Position numbers and translations under genes: made by a program | Notes under the pieces: model-generated | Databases searched by the model: none | What the model saw: the letters and a program-made list of their open reading frames with translations, nothing else | Told to the model about the DNA's origin: nothing | Shown here: positions 45,305 through 54,279 of the stretch, one piece after another | Layout of the letters: each line of letters opens with the position of its first letter | How positions within the stretch are numbered: position 1 is the first letter of the stretch | DNA from: JACCTU01 sp963700495 | GTDB taxonomy: Bacteria > Actinomycetota > Thermoleophilia > Gaiellales > Gaiellaceae | Assembly: GCA_963700495.1 (NCBI GenBank) | Contig: CAVOXT010000003.1 | Location: 1-64,000 of the forward strand | Direction of reading: 5' to 3' | DNA length: 64,000 nucleotides

Positions 45305-46453
45305 GTGCAGCCGGAGCGCTTCGTCGAGCAGCGCCGTGCAGGCCGCCCCTGGGCGGACCGCAAGCGGCCGTTGAAGGTGGTCGTCTTCACGACCTCCTAC
45401 CCGCGCGACGAGAACGACTTCGCCGGCCGCTTCGTCTCCGAGCCCGTCGAGCGCCTCCGGGCGCGCGGGATCGACGTCGAGGTCGTGCGCCCGGGTGTCT
45501 ACAACGACTACGGGCTCACCTTCGACGGCGGCGGGATCATCCGCGGGATCAAGCGCCGGCCCTGGCTGGTGCCGCTGCTCGCGCTCTCGATGATCCGGAC
45601 GCTCCGGCGCGCCGCGAAGGACGCCGACCTCGTGCACGCGCAGTGGCTCGCCGGCGGTGTCGTCGCGCTCTTCTCCGGCAAGCCCTTCGTCGTCAGCCTG
45701 CTCGGCTCGATCTCGGGCGGCGTGCTCGACGACTTCCTGCTTCTCCGCCGCGTGCCGTGGCTCGTGCGCCCGATCCTCCACCGCGCGAAGGCGACCATCT
45801 GCATCTCGGAGGCCCTCGTCGAGTCCGCGCGCGCCGCGAAGATCCGCAACATCGCGTTCATTCCGATCGGGATCGAGATTCCCGAGGCCCGCAGCGACGA
45901 GGTCGAGCCGGCGGAGGTCTTCTACACCGGCCGCCTCTCGCCCGAGAAGGGCATCCAGGACCTCGTCGCGATTCGCGAAGGCCTCAACCTCGTGGTCTCC
46001 GGCGACGGACCGCTTCGCCACCTCGTGCCCGACGCGCTCGGCTTCATCTCGCGCGCCGAGCTCGAGGAGCGCTTCGCCCGCGCCGCGGTCGTCGTCGTCC
46101 CGTCGCGCAGCGAAGGCTTCGGCGTGGTCTGCGCCGAGGCGATGGCGCGCGGCAAGGCCGTCGTCGCGGGCGCCACGGGCGGCCTGCTCGGCCTCGTTCG
46201 AGACGAGGAGACAGGCCTGCTCGTCCAGCCGGGCAACCCGCCCGAGCTTCGCGCCGCGATCGACCGCCTGCTCGCCGACCCCGCGCTCCGCCTGCGGCTC
46301 GGCCGCGCCGCCCGCGCCTGGATCACCGAGCTCTGCTCGTGGGAGCGAGTGCTCGGCGCGACACTCGACACCTATGCCGATGCAACCGGCCGCGACGACG
46401 TGCGCGTCGAGCGCGAGCCGCCCGCCGTGACCGTCCCGGTCGCAGCCGCGTAG
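45305..46453 (+). CDS. GT4-family glycosyltransferase
   Basis: 382 residues from GTG 45305 (GTG 45281 is an alternative adding eight residues). VVVFTTSYPRDENDFAGRFV, IKRRPWLVPLLALSMIRTLR, DLVHAQWLAGGVVALFSGKP, FIPIGIEIPEARSDEVEPAE, FYTGRLSPEKGIQDLVAIRE, VPSRSEGFGVVCAEAMARGK and GATGGLLGLVRDEETGLLVQ. Matches 35992-37009 in every one of these blocks, so the two are paralogues that may add related residues. The TAG stop at 46451-46453 is also the start of the next gene's -10-like hexamer. Confidence 0.92.
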   Translation: MQPERFVEQRRAGRPWADRKRPLKVVVFTTSYPRDENDFAGRFVSEPVERLRARGIDVEVVRPGVYNDYGLTFDGGGIIRGIKRRPWLVPLLALSMIRTLRRAAKDADLVHAQWLAGGVVALFSGKPFVVSLLGSISGGVLDDFLLLRRVPWLVRPILHRAKATICISEALVESARAAKIRNIAFIPIGIEIPEARSDEVEPAEVFYTGRLSPEKGIQDLVAIREGLNLVVSGDGPLRHLVPDALGFISRAELEERFARAAVVVVPSRSEGFGVVCAEAMARGKAVVAGATGGLLGLVRDEETGLLVQPGNPPELRAAIDRLLADPALRLRLGRAARAWITELCSWERVLGATLDTYADATGRDDVRVEREPPAVTVPVAAA

Positions 46454-46456
46454 CCT
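46451..46456 (+). promoter_or_regulatory. -10-like TAGCCT overlapping a TAG stop
   Basis: TAGCCT lies 8 nt before the ATG at 46465. Its TAG is the stop codon of the preceding GT gene. Same arrangement as 30085-30090 and 58722-58727. Confidence 0.45.
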
Positions 46457-46464
46457 GCGCGGCG

Positions 46465-47178
46465 ATGGCGACGCCCGAGCGGCAGCCGCACGCGATCCTC
46501 GACCCCGAGTCGCGCGTGCTGAAGGCCCGCAAGATCGAGGAGCTCGTCGGCGCCGAGCGGATCGAGGGCGCGCGCATCCTCGACATCGGCACCGGCTCGG
46601 GCGTGATGGCGGCCGAGCTCGGACGGCGCGCGGCCGAGGTCGTCGGCGTCGACGTGCGCGACCAGCGCCGGGTAGAAGAGGGCTTCCGCTTCGTGCAGGT
46701 GGAAGGAACCACGTTGCCGTTCGAGGACCGTTCGTTCGACGTCGTCCTCTCGAACCACGTGATCGAGCACGTCGGCGGTCCGGACGAGCAGCTGCTCCAC
46801 CTGCGGGAGGTGCACCGCGTGCTCGCCGACGACGGCATCTGCTACCTCGCGACGCCAAACAAGTGGATCCTGGTCGAGCCGCACTTCCGGCTGCCGTTTC
46901 TCTCCTGGCTCCCGCAGGGCGTCGCCGACCGCTACGTGCGGGCGACCGGCAAGGGCGAGTTCTACGACTGCGACCTCTCGACGCGCCGGCGGCTCGAACG
47001 GCTGGTCGGCGAGGCGGGCCTGGAGGCCGAAGAGGTGACGCTAGCGGCGATCCGCGCCTACGACCGGCTCGAGGCGCCGAAAGGGCCGACCGCGCTCCTC
47101 CTGCGCGCACCCGAGTGGGCCCTGCGCCCGCTCATGCCCGCCGTGCCGACGCTCGTCTACCTGCTGCGCAAGCGGTAG
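46465..47178 (+). CDS. Class I SAM-dependent methyltransferase
   Basis: 237 residues from ATG 46465. Core motifs ILDIGTGSGVMAAELGRRAA, VVGVDVRDQRRVEEGFRFVQ, LPFEDRSFDVVLSNHVIEHV and HRVLADDGICYLATPNKWIL, then PHFRLPFLSWLPQGVADRYV, a block common in O-antigen methyltransferases that act on polyprenyl-linked glycans. The 3' end overlaps the convergent membrane gene by 22 bp. Intact. Confidence 0.91.
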   Translation: MATPERQPHAILDPESRVLKARKIEELVGAERIEGARILDIGTGSGVMAAELGRRAAEVVGVDVRDQRRVEEGFRFVQVEGTTLPFEDRSFDVVLSNHVIEHVGGPDEQLLHLREVHRVLADDGICYLATPNKWILVEPHFRLPFLSWLPQGVADRYVRATGKGEFYDCDLSTRRRLERLVGEAGLEAEEVTLAAIRAYDRLEAPKGPTALLLRAPEWALRPLMPAVPTLVYLLRKR

Positions 47179-49112
47179 AGCTCGTACCGCGCGTCGGAGA
47201 ACACGCGCGGGAGCCGGACGAAGGTGCGCGGGTGGCGGCGACGGTCGACGACGACCCAGTCGGCGCCGTAGCGACGGGGGATCGCGAGATCGCCGGTGCG
47301 GAAGAAGCGGAGCGTGTCCGCCGCGCGCTCGTGGGGACGGTTCGTCTTCGTGTCGGCGGTGTGCGACGGCGCCGAGGCGGCGAGGTACACCGGGACGTAC
47401 GCGGCGAGCCGGTAGCTCGTCTCGGGATCGGAGAAGACGATGTCCCCGGGGTCCGCATCGCGGCGAAGCGCCTGGACGAGCGCCGGCGTCAGCTCGTCCT
47501 CGGGCCGGGGCCGGTCGTCCCACGTCGACGCGGTCGCGACGGCGGTCGGCAGGACGAAGAGGGCGACCGCAGCGGCTGCGAGCACGCCGCGGCGCTCGAG
47601 CGGGGCGAGCCTGACGCGCCGGGCGAGGACGACGGCGGCACTGCCGCCCACGACCGCGATCCACACGGGAAGCACCGGCCCGCCCTCGCGGAGGACGTAC
47701 CCGAAGTCCCCCGGGTAGCGCCACTGCAGGAGCACGCCTGCGCAGAGCGCGAGCGGCAGCACGACCGGGCCTACGAAGCGGGTCAGCACCGCAGCCCCGC
47801 CCGCGAGCGCGAACGCGAACGGCACGAACGCCGCCAGCCGACGTGATTGCGAGACCGAGACCGCGTCGGAGAAGAGCGGGAAGAGCCACGGTACGAGCAG
47901 CAGGGCGAGGCACGCGAGCGTCCCGCCGAGCACGAGTGCGGCCCAGCGGCGGCCCACGGCGAAGAGCGCGAGCGGGACGAGGCTGAGCGCTGCGATCGGG
48001 ACGGTTCCCGAGCGGGTCAGGACGCCGGCCGAGAGCCTGTAGCGGTGCGACGACGTGTAGACGATCTGCCGCGGGTAGCGCTCGACGCCCGAGCCGCCTT
48101 CGAGCACTGTGTCCGTGGGCCGGTGGCCCTTCGTCTCGCGGACCGTCGGCAGCAGCCAGAGCACGAAGAGCGCCGTCGGAACCGCAAGCGCAGCACAGGC
48201 GACGGCGCCCGGCACGAGATCGTGCCGCGCGACGAGCGTGCGCACGGCGAGAAAGCCGGCGAGCACGAGCAGCGTGAACAGCGCATAGGTCGGGTGGACG
48301 AGCGCGAGCGCGATCCCTCCCGCCGCGACCGTCGCGAGCCCGCCGCGCGAGCGGTCGCGGAGGTACGCGAATACGAGGGCGATCGCGACCGGCACGAGCA
48401 GGAGCCGCCCACCCGCGGTCCCGGGAAGCGCGAGAAAGCGGTACGCACCGCCGCTCCCCGCCGCGAAGACCGTCAGGCCGAGCGCGCCGAGCAGCGTCGC
48501 GACGCCCATCCACCGCGAGTCGAAGACGCGTTCGCCCGCCTCGTACGCGACGAGGAAGGCGAGCGGTGCGAGCACGGCGGCCTCGCGGCGGACGACGAGC
48601 GCGGGGTCGACGTGGGCGACCTCCGCAACCAGCGCGAGAAAGCCGTGCCAGAGCGGGAACGCGTAGCCGGGATGCAGGCCTCCGCCGGCGAGCTCCGACA
48701 CGCGCGAGGGCGAGAGGTCGTCGAGCTCGGCGAGCTTGCGCACGCGGGCGAGGTGGAAGATCGCGTCGCCCGTGACGAACGGAAGCACGCGCCAGAGCAG
48801 CCAGCCGAAGACCGTCCCCGCGGCGAAGACCGCTGTCGCGAGCCCCGACGGGCGGGTCCCGCCGCGCCTTGCGGCGAACGGCAGCGCGACGAGTCCGGCG
48901 ACGGCGAGGACGGCGAACGCCGGCGTCAGCGACGTCTCGAGCGCGAAGACGAGCAGGAGCCCCCCGAACACGAGCGCGAGGCTCCAGGCGACCGTCCCGG
49001 CGGCACCGCCCCGCCCGAACGCCCGTGCGACGAGTGCGCCCGGGAGGAGCACGAGCACGGTTGCGCCCGCGAGCCGCAGATAGAGCTCGATCCCGTCGGG
49101 GCCGGGTGTCAC
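47157..49112 (-). CDS. Large polytopic membrane protein, GT-C/DUF6541-like
   Basis: 651 residues from GTG 49112 (GTGA junction with the GT2 gene). The N-terminus is hydrophobic from LYLRLAGATVLVLLPGALVA; the first large loop has FVTGDAIFHLARVRKLAELD and GGGLHPGYAFPLWHGFLALV, with the acidic and histidine residues expected in GT-C-type or mannosyltransferase-like membrane proteins. About 12-14 membrane segments follow, then a periplasmic-type tail (DIVFSDPETSYRLAAYVPVY; RRYGADWVVVDRRRHPRTFV). A lipid-linked sugar transferase is likely but not proven. Confidence 0.8.
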   Translation of the reverse strand: MTPGPDGIELYLRLAGATVLVLLPGALVARAFGRGGAAGTVAWSLALVFGGLLLVFALETSLTPAFAVLAVAGLVALPFAARRGGTRPSGLATAVFAAGTVFGWLLWRVLPFVTGDAIFHLARVRKLAELDDLSPSRVSELAGGGLHPGYAFPLWHGFLALVAEVAHVDPALVVRREAAVLAPLAFLVAYEAGERVFDSRWMGVATLLGALGLTVFAAGSGGAYRFLALPGTAGGRLLLVPVAIALVFAYLRDRSRGGLATVAAGGIALALVHPTYALFTLLVLAGFLAVRTLVARHDLVPGAVACAALAVPTALFVLWLLPTVRETKGHRPTDTVLEGGSGVERYPRQIVYTSSHRYRLSAGVLTRSGTVPIAALSLVPLALFAVGRRWAALVLGGTLACLALLLVPWLFPLFSDAVSVSQSRRLAAFVPFAFALAGGAAVLTRFVGPVVLPLALCAGVLLQWRYPGDFGYVLREGGPVLPVWIAVVGGSAAVVLARRVRLAPLERRGVLAAAAVALFVLPTAVATASTWDDRPRPEDELTPALVQALRRDADPGDIVFSDPETSYRLAAYVPVYLAASAPSHTADTKTNRPHERAADTLRFFRTGDLAIPRRYGADWVVVDRRRHPRTFVRLPRVFSDARYELYRLRSR

Positions 49113-49990
49113 CGCTCCAGAAGCTCTCGAGACGACAGCCGGCGGGCAGCCGCCCGGTAGGTCGCGCCGCGCTCGCCGCGGAACAGCGCCCCGCGCAGCC
49201 GCAGAGCCAGCATGAGCAGCCGGCGCGCGAGCTCTGCGTGGAGCGGGCCGCGATGCTTGGCGAGGAAGCGGACGTGGCTCGTCACCTGCTCGCCGAACAT
49301 CGGCGTCCACTCTCGCTGCGTCGAAGCGCCGCCCACGTGGACGACCTCGGCGCCGGGGAAGTAGACGACGCGCCAGCCGCCGATCCGCAGCCGGTACTGC
49401 AGGTCAGACTCCTCGTTGAACATGAAGAAGCTCTCGTCGAGCCCGCCGACGTGCTCGAGTGCCGCACGCCGCACGAGCATCGCCGCGCCGCTCAACCACT
49501 CGACCTCGCGTTCCTCGGCGTGGTCCCAGCCCGCCGCGTAGAACGCGTTCAGCGCCTGCGACCTGGGCGCAAGCTTGCGCAGGAAGAAGAACTCCGTTGC
49601 GAGCCGCCACGCTGTGGGAAAGCCGCGCGCGGAGCGCTGGAGCGTTCCGTCGGGGTTGAGCAGTCTCGGCCCGAGGAGCGCGACGTTGGGCCGCGCATCA
49701 CCGCGCTCGACGAGCCGCGCGAGGCCTTCGCCGAGCACCCACGCGTCCGAGTTGAGCAGGAAGACCCAGGGCTCGCTCGTCTCGGCGATCGCGCGGTTCC
49801 AGCCGGCGCCGACGCCGCGGTTCTCCTGCTCGACGACGCGCACGTCCGGGAAGCGCCGCGCGGTCTCGAGGGTCCCGTCGCTCGAGCCGTGGTCGACGAC
49901 CACGGTCGGATACCCGCGCACGCTCTCCAGGCAGCGCTCGAGCCACGGCTCGGCGTTGTAGGTGACGACGCCGACCGCGACTCCGCTCAT
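49109..49990 (-). CDS. GT2-family (rhamnosyltransferase-like) glycosyltransferase
   Basis: 293 residues from ATG 49990 (ATGA junction with the AglD-like gene). VAVGVVTYNAEPWLERCLES, TVVVDHGSSDGTLETARRFP, ENRGVGAGWNRAIAETSEPW, VFLLNSDAWVLGEGLARLVE (N-S-D for D-x-D), then ERGFPTAWRLATEFFFLRKL-like GFPTAWRLATEFFFLRKLAP, EWLSGAAMLVRRAALEHVGG and DESFFMFNEESDLQYRLRIG, the classic WbbL/rhamnosyltransferase end block. Intact. Confidence 0.93.
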   Translation of the reverse strand: MSGVAVGVVTYNAEPWLERCLESVRGYPTVVVDHGSSDGTLETARRFPDVRVVEQENRGVGAGWNRAIAETSEPWVFLLNSDAWVLGEGLARLVERGDARPNVALLGPRLLNPDGTLQRSARGFPTAWRLATEFFFLRKLAPRSQALNAFYAAGWDHAEEREVEWLSGAAMLVRRAALEHVGGLDESFFMFNEESDLQYRLRIGGWRVVYFPGAEVVHVGGASTQREWTPMFGEQVTSHVRFLAKHRGPLHAELARRLLMLALRLRGALFRGERGATYRAAARRLSSRELLER

Positions 49991-50961
49991 TGCTCCGGCC
50001 GCAGGCGCGGCGGAGCACCGCGCACGCTCTCGACCGCCACGATCGCGAGGCCTGGCAGCGCCATCGCAACGGTGATCAGGAAGAACAGCAGCCCGGTCGC
50101 GAATCCCTGGTCGGGCGTCGCGCCCACGCCGGTGAGAAAGCTGACGAAGAACGACTCGCGCACGGCGAGCCCGTTGATCGTGAACGGAACGAGCATGACG
50201 AGGAAGAGCAGCGGACCCATCACGTAGTAGACGCGCGGCGAGAGGTCGAGCCCGACGGCCTTGCCGGTCGACCAGATCCCGAGCACGCGGATCGCCTGGA
50301 GCACGAGCGTGAGCGCGAACATGCCGACGAGCAACCCCACGTGGTTGCGGAAGCCGTGGATCCCCTCGTAGACGGCGCGGATCGGCCGCTCGACCCGGAA
50401 GAAGCGCAGGAGCGGCTGCGTGCGGGCGAGCAGCGGCCGTGCGGAGCGGGAGAAGAGCGCGACCCCCAGGAAGAGGGTCAAGACGACGAAGATCCCCTCG
50501 AGCCAGAGGTAGACGCCGACGTCGTAGTGCCCGATCGCGAGCACGAAGCCGATCGCCGCGAGGACGAGCGTCGCAGCGCCTCCGAGGGCGCGCTCGAGCA
50601 GGACGATCCCTGCGACCGGCCCGGCGCGGCCGGGGTGACGGCGGCTCGTCTCGACGATCCGGAGCGCGTCGCCGCCGACCGCCGTCGGAAGCACCTGCCC
50701 GGCCGAGTACGAGACGAAGTACGCGCGCAGCAGCCACCGCCACCGCTCGACGATCCCGCGCGCCTCGAGCATGCGCTGCCAGCGCCACGCCATGAACGGC
50801 ACCGTCCCGATGGTCAACGTCATCGCCGCCGCGACCCACCACGGGTCGGCGTCGCGAAGCAGCTGGAGCGTCTCCGCGACGTCGACCCGCGAGAGCACGT
50901 ACCACGTGCAGAGCACGGTGACGGCGAGCGTCGCCCCGATGCGGAGTGTCCGCCTGTTCAT
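49987..50961 (-). CDS. AglD/LPG-synthase-TM-like membrane protein
   Basis: 324 residues counted from ATG 50961. Eight or so hydrophobic segments: TLAVTVLCTWYVLSRVDVAE, WWVAAAMTLTIGTVPFMAWR, YFVSYSAGQVLPTAVGGDAL-RIV, GIVLLERALGGAATLVLAAI, and late MLVPFTINGLAVRESFFVSF. The G-x-x-L-P-T...G-D pattern and N-G-L-G/A-V-R-E block are typical of the lysylphosphatidylglycerol synthase TM / AglD flippase-like family. It could move or transfer lipid-linked intermediates. It reads on in frame from the aminotransferase gene upstream (see that entry and findings). Confidence 0.85.
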   Translation of the reverse strand: MNRRTLRIGATLAVTVLCTWYVLSRVDVAETLQLLRDADPWWVAAAMTLTIGTVPFMAWRWQRMLEARGIVERWRWLLRAYFVSYSAGQVLPTAVGGDALRIVETSRRHPGRAGPVAGIVLLERALGGAATLVLAAIGFVLAIGHYDVGVYLWLEGIFVVLTLFLGVALFSRSARPLLARTQPLLRFFRVERPIRAVYEGIHGFRNHVGLLVGMFALTLVLQAIRVLGIWSTGKAVGLDLSPRVYYVMGPLLFLVMLVPFTINGLAVRESFFVSFLTGVGATPDQGFATGLLFFLITVAMALPGLAIVAVESVRGAPPRLRPEQ

Positions 50962-52095
50962 GCTCGCCAGGCGCTCGTGCACGCGCCGCAGCGCTGCGAT
51001 CGCGTCTTCGACGTCGGCGTCGGAGTGCGCGGGCGACAGCGGCAGTGACAGCACTTCGGAGCCCGCGCGCTCCGTGACCGGCAGCGAGACGTCGGGCCAG
51101 CGCTCGCGGTACCAGCTCAGCAGGTGCACCGGGAGGAAGTGGATCGAGGTGCCGATGTTCTCCTCCGTGAGCGCCTGCTGGTACTCGTCGCGCGTTCCGC
51201 CCGCGCGCTCGGGGTCGATGCGGACGATGTAGAGGTGCAGAGCGTGCACGTCGCGCGGGTCACGCACGAGCGGCGTGACGCCGTCCAGCTCGGCGACCGC
51301 CTCGTCGTAGAGCGCGACGTGGCGCTCGCGGATCTCGCGGTGGCGGCCGACCTTCGCGAGTTGCACGAGCGCGATCGCCGCGAGCACGTCGCTGAGGTTC
51401 GCCTTGTACCCGGGCACGCCGATGTCGTAGAGCGTTCCGTGCCCGCGGCGCATCAGCCGCCGATCGCGGATCGCCTCGGCGACGTCGTCGAGCTCGGTGG
51501 TCACGATGCCGCCCTCCCCCGCCGCGATGTTCTTCGTCGCGTAGAGCGAGAAGCACGTCGCCGCCGCGATCGAGCCGACCTTGCGCCCGCGGTAGACCGA
51601 CTCGGCGGCGTGCGCGGCGTCCTCGATCACCGGCAGGCCGAGCTCGAGCATCGGATCGAGGTCGGCGGGCTGGCCGGCAAGATCGACGGGCATGATCGCC
51701 TTCGTGCGCGGGGTGACGGCCTCGCGCACACGGTCGGGGTCGATGTTCAGGTCGTCGTCGCGGACGTCGACGAAGACGGGCGTTGCGCCCGCGTGGACGA
51801 TCACGTTCGCGGTCGCGGGCCACGTGATCGACGTCGTGATCACCTCGTCTCCCGGCTCGACGCCGAGCGCGAGCAGAGAGAGGTGGAGCCCTGCGGTCCC
51901 GCTCGAGAGCGCGATCGCATGCCGCGCGCCGACGTACTCGCCGAAGCGCTGCTCGAGCTCGGCCGTGCGCGGGCCGGTGGTCAGCCAACCGGACCGGATC
52001 GTCTCCGCAACGGCCTCGATCTCCTCCTCGCCGACGGCGGGAGGCTGGAAGCTCAGGAAGGTTTCCCGCCTACGCGAGAGCTTTGGCGTCGACAT
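50958..52095 (-). CDS. DegT/DnrJ-type aminotransferase, in the same open frame as the AglD-like gene
   Basis: ATG 52095 gives STPKLSRRRETFLSFQPPAV, VAETIRSGWLTTGPRTAELE, IALSSGTAGLHLSLLALGVE, DVRDDDLNIDPDRVREAVTP, GLPVIEDAAHAAESVYRG and CFSLYATKNIAAGEGGIVTT, where Lys of ATKNIAAGEGG is the PLP lysine. As printed, it continues without a stop through RVHERLASMNRR into the AglD-like protein (702 residues in all). Restoring one GC to the GGCGCTC site at 50970-50976 would instead end it at TGA 50960-50958, in an ATGA junction and as a 380-codon gene. I prefer two genes. Confidence 0.87.
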
Positions 52096-53323
52096 CGGCG
52101 GTGACGAAGCGTATGCGCTGCGCCGCCGCGCCCGCCCGTTCGAGCGCCTGCTCGCGCGAGTCGCCGATCGCCTGCACCGCGCCCGCACGGTCGGCGCCGA
52201 CGCGCAGCTCGCCGAAGCGCCAGCCGGGCTCGCGGTAGACGCGGACCCGGATCACCCCCTCGAGCACGACGGCCTCCTCGACTCCCTCGACCGCGCGCAG
52301 CTCGCCGGCCGGCGCCGTCAGGAAGCGCGTCACCGCACCGCCGACCGGATCGAGCGGCGCGAGCACCTGAGGTGGGATCGGCTCGCCGAGCGCCGCCGCG
52401 AGCGCGAGCTCGTTCAGGTCGACGCCGAGAGCCGCGTCGCAGAGCTCGGCGTCGTGGCCGCCGCCGACCCGCGCGGCCAGCTCGACGACCTTGACTCCGC
52501 CGGCTCCCACGACGACCTGCGTGTAGGTCGGTCCGCTCTCGATCCCGAGCGCGGCCGCGGCCTCGCGTGCCGCCTCCACCGCCGCACCCACCTGCACGGA
52601 TTCGAGCGCGCTCGGCCAGACGTGAGCCAGAGCGACACCGAACGCCGGCGGCTCCGCGCGCACGCGGTCGGTCACGGTCAGCGGATAGAAGCGGCCGTCG
52701 AGCGAGAACGCGTTGACCGTCACCTCCTGCCCGTCGATCAGCTCCTCGACGAGGCAGGCGCCCGAGCGGGAAGCCTCGAGTGCAGCCTCGACGGCTGCCT
52801 CGAACGACGACTCGTCCTCGACGAGCGCGAGCCCGCGCTGGCCCTGGCGGTCGGGCGCCTTGACCACGCACGGGAACCCGAGCCGCTCGACCGCCGCACG
52901 CGCCTCGTCCAGCGTCTTGCACATCTCGGTCTGCGGCTGAGGGACATCCGTCTCGGCGAACCGCTCGCGCTGCCGAAGCTTGGACGTCGTCAGCTGCGCG
53001 GTCTCGGGCGTGAGCGGATGCGGCAGCGAGAGCCGGCGCGCGACGCGTGCCGCCACCCCGACGGGCCAGTCGATCCCCGGCGCGATCACGCCGTCGATGC
53101 GCTCCGCCTCGGCGAGCCTCTCGATCCCCGTCTCGTCCTCGGTCGAGATGATCGCGCGGCGATCCGCGAGGGGAAACCCAGGCGCCGCAGGGTCACGGTC
53201 GACCGCGATCACGAACAGGTCGAGCGCCCGGGCGGCCTCGAGCAGCCCGAGCTGCGCCGCTCCGGCGCCTAGGACGAGGAGGCGCCTGCGACGCCGCTCG
53301 GCCGCGCCAGAACCTCTCTCCAC
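52070..53323 (-). CDS. ATP-grasp ligase 2
   Basis: 417 residues from GTG 53323, overlapping the dehydratase end by 55 bp; no other usable start precedes the core LLVLGAGAAQLGLLEAARAL. Then VIAVDRDPAAPGFPLADRRA, GIDWPVGVAARVARRLSLPH, GFPCVVKAPDRQGQRGLALV, ACLVEELIDGQEVTVNAFSL and VVELAARVGGGHDAELCDAA. Similar in order and motif to ATP-grasp 3 at 58737 (TVNAFS / NGLVVV, GGQRGV / QGQRGL). Comparable to BacD- or PurK/PurT-like carboxylate-amine ligases; the substrate pair is unknown. Confidence 0.88.
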   Translation of the reverse strand: MERGSGAAERRRRRLLVLGAGAAQLGLLEAARALDLFVIAVDRDPAAPGFPLADRRAIISTEDETGIERLAEAERIDGVIAPGIDWPVGVAARVARRLSLPHPLTPETAQLTTSKLRQRERFAETDVPQPQTEMCKTLDEARAAVERLGFPCVVKAPDRQGQRGLALVEDESSFEAAVEAALEASRSGACLVEELIDGQEVTVNAFSLDGRFYPLTVTDRVRAEPPAFGVALAHVWPSALESVQVGAAVEAAREAAAALGIESGPTYTQVVVGAGGVKVVELAARVGGGHDAELCDAALGVDLNELALAAALGEPIPPQVLAPLDPVGGAVTRFLTAPAGELRAVEGVEEAVVLEGVIRVRVYREPGWRFGELRVGADRAGAVQAIGDSREQALERAGAAAQRIRFVTADVDAKALA

Positions 53324-54279
53324 CAGGCCTCGTTCTCGCGATACCAGTCGATCGTGCGCGCGAGCCCGTCGTCGAACGACGTTCGCGCACGCCAGCCCGT
53401 CAGGCGCTCCATCTTCTCGGTCGACCCGATGTGCCGGTCGACCTGGCCCAGCCGCTCGGGCACGTGGGCGGTCTGCCCGCGCGGCTTGCCGAGTGCATCG
53501 AGCACCCGGTCGGCGATCTCGGACACCGAGATGTCGACGCCGGTCGCGACGTTGAGCACCTCGCCCGCGACGTCGTCGATCGGCGCGGTGATGATCGCCT
53601 CGATCGCCTCCGCGTCGTCGTCGACGTAGAGCCAGTCGCGCGACGCATGTCCGTCGCCGTGGATCGTCAGCGGCTGGTCGAGGAGCGCCTGCGTGACGAA
53701 GCGCGGGATCACCTTCTCCGGATGTTGCCGCGGCCCGTAGTTGTTGAACGGGCGCACGATCACGATCGGCAGCCCGTAGGTGACGAAGTACGAGTACGCG
53801 AGCCGGTCTGCGCCCGCCTTCGTCGCCGCGTACGGCGAGCGCGGGTTGATCGGATGCTCCTCGTCCATCGGAGCCGACTCCGCTGTGCCGTACACCTCAC
53901 TCGACGAGATCAGGATGAAGCGCTCGACGGGTGTGCGGCGCACCGCGTCGAGCAGGATCTGCGTCCCCTCGACGTTCGTCGTCACGAACTCCGACCCGCC
54001 CTCCTCAATCGACTTCTCCACGTGCGACTCCGCCGCCGCGTTTACGATCACGTCGACCTGGGCGACCACCTCGGCGACGAGGTCGACGTCGCGGATGTCG
54101 CCGTGCACGAACGAGAGCCGCTCGTGCGCCATCACGGACTCCAGGTTCGACGGATTGCCCGCATACGTCAGCGCGTCGAGCGAGACGAGCTCGTACGGGG
54201 TCGCCCGCAGCATGTGGTGGATGAAGTTCGCGGCGATGAACCCGGCGCCGCCGGTCACGAGCACCCGCTTCGTCCGCAA
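53269..54279 (-). CDS. dTDP-glucose 4,6-dehydratase-like SDR
   Basis: 336 residues from TTG 54279 (next to the TAG of the GT2 gene). VLVTGGAGFIAANFIHHMLR, LVSLDALTYAGNPSNLESVM, FVHGDIRDVDLVAEVVAQVD, VNAAAESHVEKSIEEGGSEF, LISSSEVYGTAESAPMDEEH, SPYAATKAGADRLAYSYFVT (Y-x3-K) and VRPFNNYGPRQHPEKVIPRF. These match RmlB-type dehydratases that make 4-keto-6-deoxy sugars (LTYAGN and ESHV are diagnostic), which suits the two aminotransferases and the GNAT gene. Confidence 0.9.
   Translation of the reverse strand: MRTKRVLVTGGAGFIAANFIHHMLRATPYELVSLDALTYAGNPSNLESVMAHERLSFVHGDIRDVDLVAEVVAQVDVIVNAAAESHVEKSIEEGGSEFVTTNVEGTQILLDAVRRTPVERFILISSSEVYGTAESAPMDEEHPINPRSPYAATKAGADRLAYSYFVTYGLPIVIVRPFNNYGPRQHPEKVIPRFVTQALLDQPLTIHGDGHASRDWLYVDDDAEAIEAIITAPIDDVAGEVLNVATGVDISVSEIADRVLDALGKPRGQTAHVPERLGQVDRHIGSTEKMERLTGWRARTSFDDGLARTIDWYRENEAWWREVLARPSGVAGASSS

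Noticed and set aside
49109..50905. Extension of the GT2 gene upstream of 49990
   Set aside because: The added sequence is antisense-like, Arg-rich and overlaps the AglD-like gene. ATG 49990 with its ATGA junction and the VAVGVVTYNAE core is better.
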